The notes beneath the pieces are model-generated. The model made no database searches and was not told where the DNA came from. It worked only from the letters and a program-made list of their open reading frames with translations. Shown in pieces: positions 1 to 7,145 of a DNA stretch of 11,054 bases. Each line of letters begins with the position of its first letter. Within the stretch, counting starts at the first letter, position 1. Position numbers and translations under genes: made by a program. The DNA is from Pseudomonadota bacterium. GTDB taxonomy: Bacteria > Pseudomonadota > Alphaproteobacteria > Rhizobiales > Rhizobiaceae. The stretch covers positions 1 through 11,054 of the forward strand of contig JAEYXI010000628.1 in the NCBI GenBank assembly GCA_023428515.1, read 5' to 3'.

Positions 1-415
1 CCTTGCGGAACATGAGGATGTCGCCGCCCTTGAGCTCGGCGTTGATCCGCCCGACGAGGCCTGCGTCGTCGGCGATCATCTCCAGCATGTTGCGGTCGCC
101 GACGACGGAATTGTAGTCGCAGACGCCGAAATCGGCCGGCGACAGCATGCGCACGCCCTTGCTCCGCTGGAGCACGAACGGCATGAGCGCAACAAGCGCG
201 CCGTCACCGCGATTGCGGATGGTCAGCGTGCGCTGCTCGGCGTTCAGGCGGGGCGCCAGCCGCCGGTGGACCATGTCCATCCAGAGAGGCGCCTGGAAGG
301 CGGTGGCCCGATCCGGCCGGTGAAAGGCGCGGTATTCGGCCGACAGGAAGTCGAAGTCCGGTTCGATACGGACATCGAGATCGAGCCGAAGCGACGCCTG
401 GCCGACGGAGAGCAT
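1..415 (-). CDS. CelD/BcsL-family GNAT acyltransferase, partial (C-terminus beyond left edge)
   Basis: Reading leftward from the ATG at 413-415 gives about 138 codons without a stop up to the window edge. The protein opens with LDVRIEPDFDFLSAEYRAF, followed by a segment with FQAPLWMDMVH, then LVALMPFVLQ and LSPADFGVCDYN. This pattern is typical of the N-terminal half of CelD/BcsL-like proteins, relatives of FemAB with two GNAT folds that acylate sugars or lipid-linked glycans at the cytoplasmic face. Caulobacter HfsK, which modifies the holdfast, is a comparable protein. The catalytic C-terminal GNAT domain lies outside the window, so activity cannot be judged. A strong ribosome site (GGGAGG) precedes the ATG, and the gene starts 13 bases after the stop of the upstream oxygenase-like gene, so the two are probably one operon. 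A second member of the family starts at the right edge of the window. Confidence 0.8.
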   Translation of the reverse strand, partial: MLSVGQASLRLDLDVRIEPDFDFLSAEYRAFHRPDRATAFQAPLWMDMVHRRLAPRLNAEQRTLTIRNRGDGALVALMPFVLQRSKGVRMLSPADFGVCDYNSVVGDRNMLEMIADDAGLVGRINAELKGGDILMFRK

Positions 416-428
416 CCCTGCCTCCCGA

Positions 429-1364
429 TCAGCGGGTGCTGACGCGCCCGAGCTCGGAGCTGGCGTCGATGCGGAAGTCGCGCTTCTTGACAACGTCGCC
501 GGTGATCTGCTTGCCGAGCTTCTTCCAGATCGCGGCGGCTCCCGCCTTCGGGTAGACGTGCAGACCGTGGTCGGCCGTCGACATGTTCTTCATGCCGAGC
601 GTGCGGCGAAGCACGCCGTTGCCGTAGTGCACCGCGTAGGAGTTCCAGATCTGCCTGGTCCAGTGCTCCATCGTCACCGAGATGTTGAGGCAGTCGTGGT
701 TGTGCACGCGGTGCGGCGCATAGAGCGGCCAGGTCACCATCTCGCCGGGCTTCAACTCGACGACGCTGGCATAGTCGTCGAACCATTTTTCATAGGGCAT
801 GTCCTCGCCGGTCTCGCGCAGCAGGATCTTCTCGATATTCTGAGGCTTGATGAAGATTTCCGAGCGCGGATAGATGTAGACGCTCTTGGAGCCCTCGATC
901 TGCCAGAGCGACTGGCCCTGGATGTCGGCGTGGTAGAACACGTTGGCGTTGGGCGACGAGATCAGGATGCCGAGGTTGCGCTTGAACGTGCTGAAGCCGG
1001 GCATGCGCGATTCGAATTCGGCGAACACCTCGTCGAGCAGCTTCTTGTATTCCGGCGCCCAATCCATGACGCGGCGGATGTTCATCCACATGCGGCCCTT
1101 CTCGATCGCCTGGATCGCCTCGAGGCCTGTGGCGCTGCCGAGTTCGCCTTCCATCGTCTTGGGGTCGTCGATTTCCACGCCGCGGGCGCGAATGCCGAGA
1201 TGCTCGGCCGGGCAGCGCTCGATCACCTTGCCGAGAGCCTCGCGCGTGAAAAGGCCGGTTTCGATCAGCCGGTGGTTGAGCTTGACCAGCTCGACGCCGA
1301 ACAGGCTCGCGTGGCGCGGCTCCCAGTTGGCGATGATATCCTGCTGCATGACCATGGAATTCAT
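429..1364 (-). CDS. Cupin/JmjC-like protein, putative Fe(II)/2-oxoglutarate oxygenase
   Basis: This is a 311-residue soluble protein with no signal peptide or membrane segment. The C-terminal half has the signature of a JmjC/FIH-type double-stranded beta-helix. A HxD metal motif (HAD in NVFYHADIQGQ, about residues 145-147) is followed about 70 residues later by LKPGEMVTWPLYAPHRVHN, whose first histidine (about 218) fits the distal metal ligand. The sequence SLWQIEGSKSVYIYP between them matches the usual strand that follows HxD. Known relatives hydroxylate proteins, sugars or small molecules; the substrate here is unknown. Its place just ahead of a glycan acyltransferase gene suggests a modification of the polysaccharide or its precursor. 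I chose the ATG at 1364 because GGGGTG lies 7 bases upstream. An in-frame ATG at 1379 and a TTG at 1415 are possible, but the TTG form would translate through a perfect inverted repeat. The gene is real; the enzymatic role is inferred. Confidence 0.8.
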   Translation of the reverse strand: MNSMVMQQDIIANWEPRHASLFGVELVKLNHRLIETGLFTREALGKVIERCPAEHLGIRARGVEIDDPKTMEGELGSATGLEAIQAIEKGRMWMNIRRVMDWAPEYKKLLDEVFAEFESRMPGFSTFKRNLGILISSPNANVFYHADIQGQSLWQIEGSKSVYIYPRSEIFIKPQNIEKILLRETGEDMPYEKWFDDYASVVELKPGEMVTWPLYAPHRVHNHDCLNISVTMEHWTRQIWNSYAVHYGNGVLRRTLGMKNMSTADHGLHVYPKAGAAAIWKKLGKQITGDVVKKRDFRIDASSELGRVSTR

Positions 1365-1383
1365 TGCGGCGCACCCCATTGAT

Positions 1384-1408
1384 GGTTCCCGAACGGCGTT
1401 CGGGAACC
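1384..1408. promoter_or_regulatory. Perfect 11-bp inverted repeat just upstream of the oxygenase-like gene
   Basis: GGTTCCCGAAC is followed by a 3-base spacer and then its exact reverse complement GTTCGGGAACC. It ends 19 bases before the chosen start at 1364 and only 4 bases before the alternative ATG at 1379. No U-tract follows on either strand, so it does not look like a Rho-independent terminator. It could be a repressor operator, or an RNA hairpin in the 5' leader that limits access to the start region. Confidence 0.55.
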
Positions 1409-1536
1409 TTAACAAATATTCCCGGAAGCCTGCGACGACTTTTGCGGCGGATCGGGACTAGGTCGGAAACCTGGGGCTCAATAGCGCGAAAACGCGGCCG
1501 AATGGGTAAACGAGGTGGCCAAAAATGGGACGGAAG

Positions 1537-1551
1537 TTAACGACTCGTTAA
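1537..1551 (-). promoter_or_regulatory. CtrA box, perfect TTAA-N7-TTAA
   Basis: The sequence TTAACGACTCGTTAA is a 15-base palindrome apart from its centre. Read on the minus strand and including base 1536 it gives TTAA-N7-TTAAC, the full consensus of the alphaproteobacterial cell-cycle regulator CtrA. It lies 173 bases upstream of the oxygenase-like gene, inside the 255-base space between that gene and the end of the GumC/Wzz gene. It therefore most likely serves the oxygenase/acyltransferase operon. I see no other convincing promoter element in this space. Confidence 0.6.
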
Positions 1552-1619
1552 GGATGATGGCCGGAATTTAATCAAATGCGTGCCGCTGCGGTAACTTTTC
1601 GGCGCATGGGCCGGCCGTC

Positions 1620-3296
1620 CTACCGGCGGTAGTGCCCCGTGCCAAAAGCCTGCCTGCGCCAATCGTCCGGCTCGTCGGCGGCGCCGCGCATTGTTTCCGC
1701 CATCATCAGGAGAGACATAGGTGGCCGCCGCGAACCGGGTGCGGGCGCCTCGTCGACCTGTTTCGCGTCATCGGCGAGCGCCAGCAGCGCGTTGCTTTGC
1801 CTCCGCGGTGGGATTGGCTTGGTGGAACTCTCCGGCGGATCCTGCGGCTTCGGCAGCGAGTCTCCGGCGGGTGGCGGGCCGTCGGGGCCGACGGAACGGC
1901 GCCGGCGGAACCGCTCAAAACCGGAACGGTTGCCGATGGCGAGCGCGGTGGTGGCCGCGATGGCGCTGAGCAGCCCAAGCACCGGCGCGAGCAGCACGAT
2001 GGACGGGCGGCTCGACTTCAGCGGCGGCACGGCGGGCGAGACCACCTTGACGTTGTCGTTCGCGATCAGCGCCAATTCGTCCGTGGCCTTGTTGCGGCTG
2101 AGGAACTTTTCGTAGATGTCGCGATCGGCCGCCGCCTCGCGCCGCAACGCCTCGAGCCGCACCTTGGCGGTATCCGTCAGCACCGCCCCGGAGCTCAGCC
2201 TGGCGATGTCGTCCTCGAGCTTCTTCTGCCTGGACTGCGCGACCTCGAGTTCGCCCCGCAGCTTGCGGGTCAGGTTCTGGCGCTCGTCGCGGATCTGCCT
2301 GTCGATGCCTTCCAGCGCCTGGCGGGTCTGGGCGATGCGCGGATGGCGCGAGCCGTAGGTCAGGCTCTGCTGGTCGAGCTGCTGCTGCAGCTGGGCACGC
2401 TGCTGGCGCAGGTAGGAAAGCTGCGCCGGTTCGCCGTTGCGCTCGTCCGACAGCACGATATCGCCCGAGCCCGCCTCGGTCTGGCTCTGGTAGCGTGCCC
2501 GCGCCGCCTCGGTCTCGTTCTTGGCGATCGCAAGCTGCGCGCTGAGTTCGGTGAGCTGGCGCATCTGCAGCGTGTTGTTGTTGTCGACGTAGAGGATGCC
2601 GTTCTCGGCGGCGAAGTCGGCGACCGCCTTTTCCGAAGCGTTGAGCTTGCGGCGCAGCTCGACCAGACGCTCCGACAGCGCGCGAGCCGCGTCTTCGTTG
2701 GCCTGCCGGACCTGGCTGTTCTGCGTGTCGGCGAATTCATTGGCGACGCCGTTGGCGATGCGTGCGGCTTCTTCGGCGGAGGGCGCCTTGTAGGAAATCT
2801 CGACCAGGTACGTCGCGCCCTTGCGCTCGACGGAGAGATTGCTCTTGAACTTGGCAAGCGCCTTGAGCTGCTCCTGCTCGCTGAGCTTCGTCTTCACGTC
2901 GCCCAGCATGCCGAGCTTGTCCATCACGCGCAGCAGGAAGCTGTCGGACCGCACGATCTGGACCATGCTCTCCAGCACGGCGACATCGCTGCCGATCGGC
3001 TGCAGCACGTCTTCCTGCAGCGTGACCTGCTGGTTGCGGGGGTCGACGAGCACGGTGGCGGTCGCCCTGTAGGGGAAGGGGACCAGCGACAGGAGCACGA
3101 CGCTAAGGATGGTGAGCAGGATCGCAATCGCGGCGATCCTGACGATATTGTCGATGACGAAGCGAAAGAACGCGACCGGATCGATGACGCCGGCGCCCCG
3201 CGCGCTCGAATTGGCAAGTGGACGAGCCGGCTCGGGGGAGGGACGTCCCCGTGCGCCGGGGCGATACGTTTCGGGCATATCCCAATCCGAGCTCAT
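1620..3296 (-). CDS. GumC/Wzz-family polysaccharide co-polymerase (chain-length/export protein), no kinase domain
   Basis: This 558-residue inner-membrane protein would control polysaccharide chain length and link the polymerase to the outer-membrane exporter. An N-terminal cytoplasmic stretch of about 50 residues is followed by a first membrane segment (about 52-73). Next comes the Wzz domain (YRATATVLVDPR; VQIVRSDSFLLRVM). A long alpha-helical, probably coiled-coil periplasmic region (about 195-400) contains the GNVR-type YGSRHPRIAQ motif. A proline-rich AVPPLKSSRPS precedes the second membrane segment (about 432-455). The remaining ~100 residues are a proline-rich, basic cytoplasmic tail with no Walker A or tyrosine cluster. 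It is therefore like GumC or HfsA rather than ExoP/Wzc, which carry a fused kinase. AGGAAG lies 4 bases before the ATG. The gene is divergent from the Wzy-like gene, and 255 bases separate it from the next leftward gene. Confidence 0.9.
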   Translation of the reverse strand: MSSDWDMPETYRPGARGRPSPEPARPLANSSARGAGVIDPVAFFRFVIDNIVRIAAIAILLTILSVVLLSLVPFPYRATATVLVDPRNQQVTLQEDVLQPIGSDVAVLESMVQIVRSDSFLLRVMDKLGMLGDVKTKLSEQEQLKALAKFKSNLSVERKGATYLVEISYKAPSAEEAARIANGVANEFADTQNSQVRQANEDAARALSERLVELRRKLNASEKAVADFAAENGILYVDNNNTLQMRQLTELSAQLAIAKNETEAARARYQSQTEAGSGDIVLSDERNGEPAQLSYLRQQRAQLQQQLDQQSLTYGSRHPRIAQTRQALEGIDRQIRDERQNLTRKLRGELEVAQSRQKKLEDDIARLSSGAVLTDTAKVRLEALRREAAADRDIYEKFLSRNKATDELALIANDNVKVVSPAVPPLKSSRPSIVLLAPVLGLLSAIAATTALAIGNRSGFERFRRRRSVGPDGPPPAGDSLPKPQDPPESSTKPIPPRRQSNALLALADDAKQVDEAPAPGSRRPPMSLLMMAETMRGAADEPDDWRRQAFGTGHYRR

Positions 3297-3378
3297 TACG
3301 CTTCCTACCGAAAGGCAACGCGCAAGGGGTCGCGATCTGCCGGCAAGCCAAACATGACCGAACCGTAAACAGGAATGC

Positions 3379-3394
3379 TGAACGGGGGGTTAAC
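3379..3394 (+). promoter_or_regulatory. CtrA-like box, TGAA-N7-TTAAC
   Basis: TGAA, seven bases, then TTAAC matches eight of the nine specified bases of the CtrA consensus TTAA-N7-TTAAC. The right half extends to TTAACC and lies in the self-complementary GGTTAACC (3388-3395), so both strands present a TTAACC half-site. It lies 82 bases upstream of the GumC/Wzz start and 115 bases upstream of the Wzy-like start, in a 213-base divergent region. A short near-palindrome GTAG-N6-CTAC follows at 3415-3428. No clear sigma-70 promoter pair is visible. Confidence 0.4.
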
Positions 3395-3509
3395 CAATCG
3401 GAGAGTTTGAAGCTGTAGCATATACTACGCGGACATATTATTGACGAGCCTCGTCGCCGCCGATTTCCGTTGGAGTTTCGGCAGCGCCGGTTCGCTTGGG
3501 CGGGTTATC

Positions 3510-5042
3510 ATGGCGAGTTTGACGGCGGAGGGCGCGGGCTTCCGCACCGAAGCATCAGCGCAGGCGGAAGTCGCCGCGATCAACTTCGCCAACGCCGTGC
3601 TGACGGTGGTCGTTGCCGCCTGCATCACCGCCCTTCCGATCTTCGCGCACCTGTTGCATCCCGGGCTCGGCATCCTTTCCGCCGTGCTGCTTGCGGGGCT
3701 CTGCGCATGGCGCATGCCGCAGGTGGCGATCGTCGCGATCGTCTTCGCGCTGCTTTTCCAGAACACCTTCGTGGCGCTCGTCATCGACCACGTGGTCAGC
3801 GACGACGATTTCGACATCATCCGCGGCTACAATTTCGTGACGATCGCCGTCACCTGGCTGGTCGTCACCGCGACCTTCCTGGCGGGCTGGCGGCAGCGCG
3901 ACAGGGACATCGATCCCTTCGTCAAGGTGTTGGTGGCGCTCTTCGCGATCCTGGGCGTCTATTTCCTGCTCGGCTTCGCCCTCTATGGCATGGCCGCGAT
4001 CGTCTATCTCCGCAACATCGTCACGCCGCTGCTGCTCTTCCAGGTCTGCATGCTCGCCTTCCTGCGCCAGCCGATCCGGCTCAGCCAGGCGCTGACCGTC
4101 CTTTCCATCCTGCTGCTTGCCTGCGGCATCGTCGAATTCTTCTGGCGCGACGAATGGCTCGGCCTGACCAACAGCGTCGCCTATTGGGAACGTTCCGCCG
4201 GGCCGAACTACATGACGCTGGCTTACGACAAGCATCTGGCGAAGACCGGTATCGTTTCCACCGGGCTGCTCGACAGCTTCCGGATCACGCTGTTCAATTC
4301 GCCGCTGCTCGCCGATTACGATATCGAGCTGCTGCGCCTGTTCGGCCCGAACATGCACGCCATCAGCTTTGCCTATGCGCTCAGCTTCCTGTCGATCTTC
4401 GCGCTCTACCGCGGCCGATTCGTCATGGCGGCCGTGCTGTTCGTGATGCTGGTCGTGACCAGCGCCAAGGGCCCGCTGATCCTGTTCCTGCTCGTCGCGG
4501 CGAGCTGGTGCAACTTCAAGGTCTTCGGGGCGAAATTCGCCTTCGGCTGCCACGCGCTGGTCATGGTCGTCTATGCGGCGGCCGGCATCGTCGTCGGCCG
4601 GAACATCGGCGACTACCACGTCATCGGCCTGATGGGCGGCATGCACGAGTTCCTCGTCAACCCGATCGGGCGTGGCATCGGCGCCGGCGGCAACCTGTCC
4701 TCGGAGTTCTTCAAGATCGACTGGCAGGCCGCGCAGGCCGCAGGCCGCACGCCTTTCGCGGTTGAAAGCGCCGTCGGCGTGCTGTTTTACCAGATCGGCG
4801 TCTTCGCGATCGTCCTCATCGGCGCCTATGTCTGGATCGCTTGGCGCGTGCTCCTGATCGCCCGCACGACGGGCAACGATCTCCACGCGGCCACTGCGCT
4901 GGCGCTGCTTACCATGGTTGGAACGGGTCTTTTCCAGGAGGAGGCCTATTTCGCCCCTCTGGCGCTTGCCATGATCATGGCGCTTGCCGGCATGATCATT
5001 GGCGCGGCAGTGCGTTCGGGAGTGCTCGATCGACCCGCCTGA
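3510..5042 (+). CDS. Wzy/O-antigen-ligase-like polytopic membrane protein (putative polysaccharide polymerase)
   Basis: The gene encodes 510 residues with roughly a dozen hydrophobic segments, spread over most of the length. A large hydrophilic loop between them (about residues 211-285, with YWERSAGPNYMTLAYDKH) is probably periplasmic. The later stretch NPIGRGIGAGGN, followed by ESAVGVLFYQIGVF, is the arrangement seen in the Wzy_C/O-antigen ligase superfamily. Members join undecaprenyl-linked repeat units (polymerase) or transfer glycans to a lipid (ligase). Sequence alone does not separate the two, but pairing with a divergent GumC/Wzz gene favours a polymerase, comparable to HfsC or ExoQ. 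I use the ATG at 3510, which has GGGCGGG 5 bases upstream; a TTG at 3441 would add 23 residues but has no ribosome site. The gene ends facing the methyltransferase gene. Confidence 0.8.
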   Translation: MASLTAEGAGFRTEASAQAEVAAINFANAVLTVVVAACITALPIFAHLLHPGLGILSAVLLAGLCAWRMPQVAIVAIVFALLFQNTFVALVIDHVVSDDDFDIIRGYNFVTIAVTWLVVTATFLAGWRQRDRDIDPFVKVLVALFAILGVYFLLGFALYGMAAIVYLRNIVTPLLLFQVCMLAFLRQPIRLSQALTVLSILLLACGIVEFFWRDEWLGLTNSVAYWERSAGPNYMTLAYDKHLAKTGIVSTGLLDSFRITLFNSPLLADYDIELLRLFGPNMHAISFAYALSFLSIFALYRGRFVMAAVLFVMLVVTSAKGPLILFLLVAASWCNFKVFGAKFAFGCHALVMVVYAAAGIVVGRNIGDYHVIGLMGGMHEFLVNPIGRGIGAGGNLSSEFFKIDWQAAQAAGRTPFAVESAVGVLFYQIGVFAIVLIGAYVWIAWRVLLIARTTGNDLHAATALALLTMVGTGLFQEEAYFAPLALAMIMALAGMIIGAAVRSGVLDRPA

Positions 5043-5054
5043 CGCTTCCGTCAG
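5039..5054. terminator. Hairpin spanning both convergent stop codons
   Basis: CTGACG, loop CTTC, then CGTCAG forms a perfect 6-bp stem with a tetraloop. Its two arms contain the TGA stop of the Wzy-like gene (5040-5042) and the TGA stop of the methyltransferase on the other strand (5051-5053). No U-tract follows on either side, so if it is a terminator it is a weak or U-less bidirectional one. Confidence 0.35.
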
Positions 5055-5785
5055 TCCCGGATCGCGATGATCGACTTGTTCAGGCCGTAGAATTTCTCGT
5101 GGATGATCCGAGCGTCACTGAAGAGCTCGCGCATCTGGCGCGTGCTCACCAGATGATGGTGCCGGATGATGTCCCGTGCCGCCGCTGGGTCCTGGATGCG
5201 CGGGAAGAAGCCGAGCGAGAAACGCTGGATCATGCCGATCCGGACTGCCTGGGGAAGATACTGGAATCCCGGGAAGCGGAAGTGGGGCTCGTAGGGAAAC
5301 CAGTAGTTGGGCGTCTGGACGTAGTAGCGCGGCGCCAGCCGCTTGGTGTTTTCCGCAAACCGCTTCATGTCGGGGAAGTCGCCGACATGCTCCACCACCG
5401 AATTCGAATGCACCAGGTCGAATTTGCGCCCGGCCAGCAGGTTCGGATCGGTGGCGTCGCCGGTAAGGGATTCGAAGAGCGCGTGGTCTTCGACCGTTTC
5501 CTTCTCGAGGTTGACCAGGGTGAAGCGGAGCTTCTCCCGGTTAGCCTCGATGAAGTCCTGGCCGATCTGCCAATATGTTTCGCGGCCGCCGAGGTCCAGG
5601 ATTTCAGCCTTGCCCCGTTCCGAGAGGATGGTCTCGATCAGGCGTTGTATGCGCACGAAGCGACGGCTGCGGAACTTGAACTCGATGCTGTTGCGATCCT
5701 TGTAGGGATCGGGCCTGACGTTTTCGGTGTAGTCGGCGATGGCTTGTGCGCTATTTTCTGAGGGCATGGGGCTGTTCTGGGGCAT
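5051..5785 (-). CDS. Class I SAM-dependent methyltransferase
   Basis: This is a 244-residue soluble protein with a Rossmann-type methyltransferase core. Motif I is EILDLGGRETYW (about residues 61-72). An acidic loop LTGDATDP (about 107-114) follows, then FDLVHSNSVVEHVGDF (about 122-137), which matches motif IV/post-II of the Methyltransf_11 type. RYYVQTPNYWFPYEPHFRFP (about 153-172) is typical of family members in polysaccharide clusters. The likely role is O-methylation of a sugar in the repeat unit or of a chain end, but the acceptor is unknown. I chose the ATG at 5785. An in-frame GTG at 5842 would add 19 residues but would read through the palindromic control region, and a later ATG (5767) is also possible. 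The ribosome site is weak in every case. It is transcribed toward the Wzy-like gene and divergent from the glycosyltransferase pair. Confidence 0.85.
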   Translation of the reverse strand: MPQNSPMPSENSAQAIADYTENVRPDPYKDRNSIEFKFRSRRFVRIQRLIETILSERGKAEILDLGGRETYWQIGQDFIEANREKLRFTLVNLEKETVEDHALFESLTGDATDPNLLAGRKFDLVHSNSVVEHVGDFPDMKRFAENTKRLAPRYYVQTPNYWFPYEPHFRFPGFQYLPQAVRIGMIQRFSLGFFPRIQDPAAARDIIRHHHLVSTRQMRELFSDARIIHEKFYGLNKSIIAIRD

Positions 5786-5792
5786 CTTCGCA

Positions 5793-5804
5793 GCGTAATT
5801 ACGC
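5793..5804. promoter_or_regulatory. 12-bp perfect palindrome GCGTAATTACGC
   Basis: This site is fully self-complementary and lies 7 bases upstream of the methyltransferase ATG, next to the CtrA-like box at 5809-5824. Its position suggests an operator for a dimeric regulator, or fortuitous symmetry in the leader. No regulator gene in the window can be tied to it. Confidence 0.35.
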
Positions 5805-5808
5805 GGCG

Positions 5809-5824
5809 TTAGCGTGACGTTAAA
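5809..5824 (-). promoter_or_regulatory. CtrA-like box (TTAA-N7-CTAA on the minus strand)
   Basis: On the minus strand the site reads TTAA, seven bases, then CTAAC, one mismatch from TTAA-N7-TTAAC. On the plus strand it reads TTAG-N7-TTAA. It lies in the 157-base region between the divergent methyltransferase and glycosyltransferase genes, close to the methyltransferase start. The pseudo-palindrome GGTAAATACC (5831-5840) follows. Confidence 0.4.
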
Positions 5825-5942
5825 CTGATCGGTAAATACCACCGAACCAGGGTGAACGAATGCTGACGCGGGCGAGTGGGCAACGGTTTCTTGAGACTTA
5901 ATTGCTTTGATCGTGCCGCGCCATCGTAAAGGGGCGACGACC

Positions 5943-7145
5943 GTGCCATCAGTATCCAGGCCACCGCGTATCGTTTTCGTGCAGACGCAGGCGATAGCGG
6001 CCGGCGCACAGGAGATTTCACGCCTGCTCGGGCAGGGCCTTTCCCGGATGGAGCGGGACGGTCAGCCCGAGTTCGAGGTGCATCATCTCTTCTTCTATCG
6101 CATCAGCGACGTCTCCGACCGCTGGGCGAACGTGCATTTCTGCATTCCCGAGGCCCCGAAGGGCCCGATCTCCTTCCTGCAGTTCCTGTGGAAGCTGGTG
6201 CGCCTGGTCCGGCGCATCAAGCCTGACGTGCTGCTGACCTTCCAGCATTACGGCAACATCTTCGGCGCGCCGGCAGGCAGGCTCGCCGGCGTTCCGGTCA
6301 TCATCGCCAATCACGTGTCGGCGCCCGCGACGATCTCTCCGGCCGCACGTTTCATCGACAAGATGCTCGGGCTCCTCGGCGTCTATGACGTCATCACCGT
6401 CAATTCCAACGAGACCTGGCGCAACTACCAGACCTACCCGGAGCGCTATCGCAAGCATCTCGTCCATGTGCCCCACGGTTTCGAGGACAAATCGGTTGAT
6501 ATCGGCAGGCAGGATGCGCGGGCGGCTTTCGGCCTGCCGACCGGCGTTGCGCTGATCGGTTCGGTCGCACGGCTGCATCCGCTGAAGCAGCTCGACGCGG
6601 CGATCGCCGTGATCGCGCGGCGCCCCGCCTTGCACCTGGCCATCGCCGGTCAGGGCCCGGACGCGGCGCGGCTGCGCGCCATGGCGCAGGAACTCGGCGT
6701 GGCGAACCGCCTGCATCTGGTCGGAGACCTGCCGCCGCAGAAGATCGGCCTCTTCCTCGCCGGCCTCAACGCCTTTGTCTTCCCCTCGACGGCGGAGACT
6801 TTTGGGCTGGCGGCGGTCGAGGCCGCGCAGGTGGGCATTCCCGTCGTCGCCAACGACCTGCCGGTGCTGCGCGAGGTGCTGACCGTGGACGGCCAGCCAT
6901 GCGCGCTGTTTGCCGACGCATCCAATGTCGATGATTTCACCGCCAAGGTGGACATGATCTTCCGCGATCATCAGCAGACCGCCAGCATGATCGCGCTTGG
7001 CCGCAAGCTGGCCGGCCGCTATTCCGTCGACACCATGGTCGCGGCATATGCGGGCCTGATCCGGCAGTCGCTCGGCACGGGCGCGAGCCGCCCCGCCGGC
7101 CAGAGCTCGAGACCGGCTGCGACGCTGCGTTCGTCGCAGAGATGA
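5943..7145 (+). CDS. GT4-family glycosyltransferase
   Basis: This 400-residue cytoplasmic, GT-B fold enzyme would retain configuration while transferring a nucleotide-activated sugar onto a lipid-linked acceptor. The N-terminal domain begins PRIVFVQTQAIAAGAQEISRLL, with the glycine-containing loop of GT4 enzymes. The C-terminal Glycos_transf_1 domain starts near GSVARLHPLKQLD (about 206-218). It contains AIAGQGPD and the E-x7-E motif in PSTAETFGLAAVEA (glutamates about 285 and 293), which contacts the donor nucleotide sugar. The C-terminal ~20 residues are a low-complexity tail. I chose the GTG at 5943 because AAAGGGG lies 8 bases upstream; upstream TTG (5907) and GTG (5913) codons lack such a site. 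Its stop overlaps the next start by 4 bases (ATGA), so the two are translationally coupled. Sugar specificity cannot be told. Confidence 0.88.
   Translation: MPSVSRPPRIVFVQTQAIAAGAQEISRLLGQGLSRMERDGQPEFEVHHLFFYRISDVSDRWANVHFCIPEAPKGPISFLQFLWKLVRLVRRIKPDVLLTFQHYGNIFGAPAGRLAGVPVIIANHVSAPATISPAARFIDKMLGLLGVYDVITVNSNETWRNYQTYPERYRKHLVHVPHGFEDKSVDIGRQDARAAFGLPTGVALIGSVARLHPLKQLDAAIAVIARRPALHLAIAGQGPDAARLRAMAQELGVANRLHLVGDLPPQKIGLFLAGLNAFVFPSTAETFGLAAVEAAQVGIPVVANDLPVLREVLTVDGQPCALFADASNVDDFTAKVDMIFRDHQQTASMIALGRKLAGRYSVDTMVAAYAGLIRQSLGTGASRPAGQSSRPAATLRSSQR

Noticed and set aside
558..1382. Open frame of 274 codons on the plus strand opposite the oxygenase-like gene
   Set aside because: Composition is repetitive (Val, Arg, Asp, His) with no motif, and the minus strand carries the HxD/H fold signature and a ribosome site.
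1580..1605. Possible terminator stem downstream of the GumC/Wzz gene
   Set aside because: The stem is about 6 bp with a G-U pair and a 14-base loop and has no U-tract.
1632..3368. Long open frame (578 codons) on the plus strand opposite the GumC/Wzz gene
   Set aside because: It is low-complexity and rich in Arg, Gly, Ala and Leu with no domain; the opposite strand encodes a clear family member with a good ribosome site.
3415..3428. GTAG-N6-CTAC near-palindrome upstream of the Wzy-like gene
   Set aside because: Arms are only 4 bp; it may just be a TATACT -10-like sequence, and no matching -35 is present at proper spacing.
3441..3509. TTG-initiated N-terminal extension of the Wzy-like protein
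   Set aside because: There is no ribosome site, the start codon is rare, and the ATG at 3510 gives the expected short cytoplasmic leader.
3555..4886. Long open frame (443 codons) on the minus strand opposite the Wzy-like gene
   Set aside because: It is dominated by Asp, Glu, Arg and His from antisense codon bias and has no recognisable domain.
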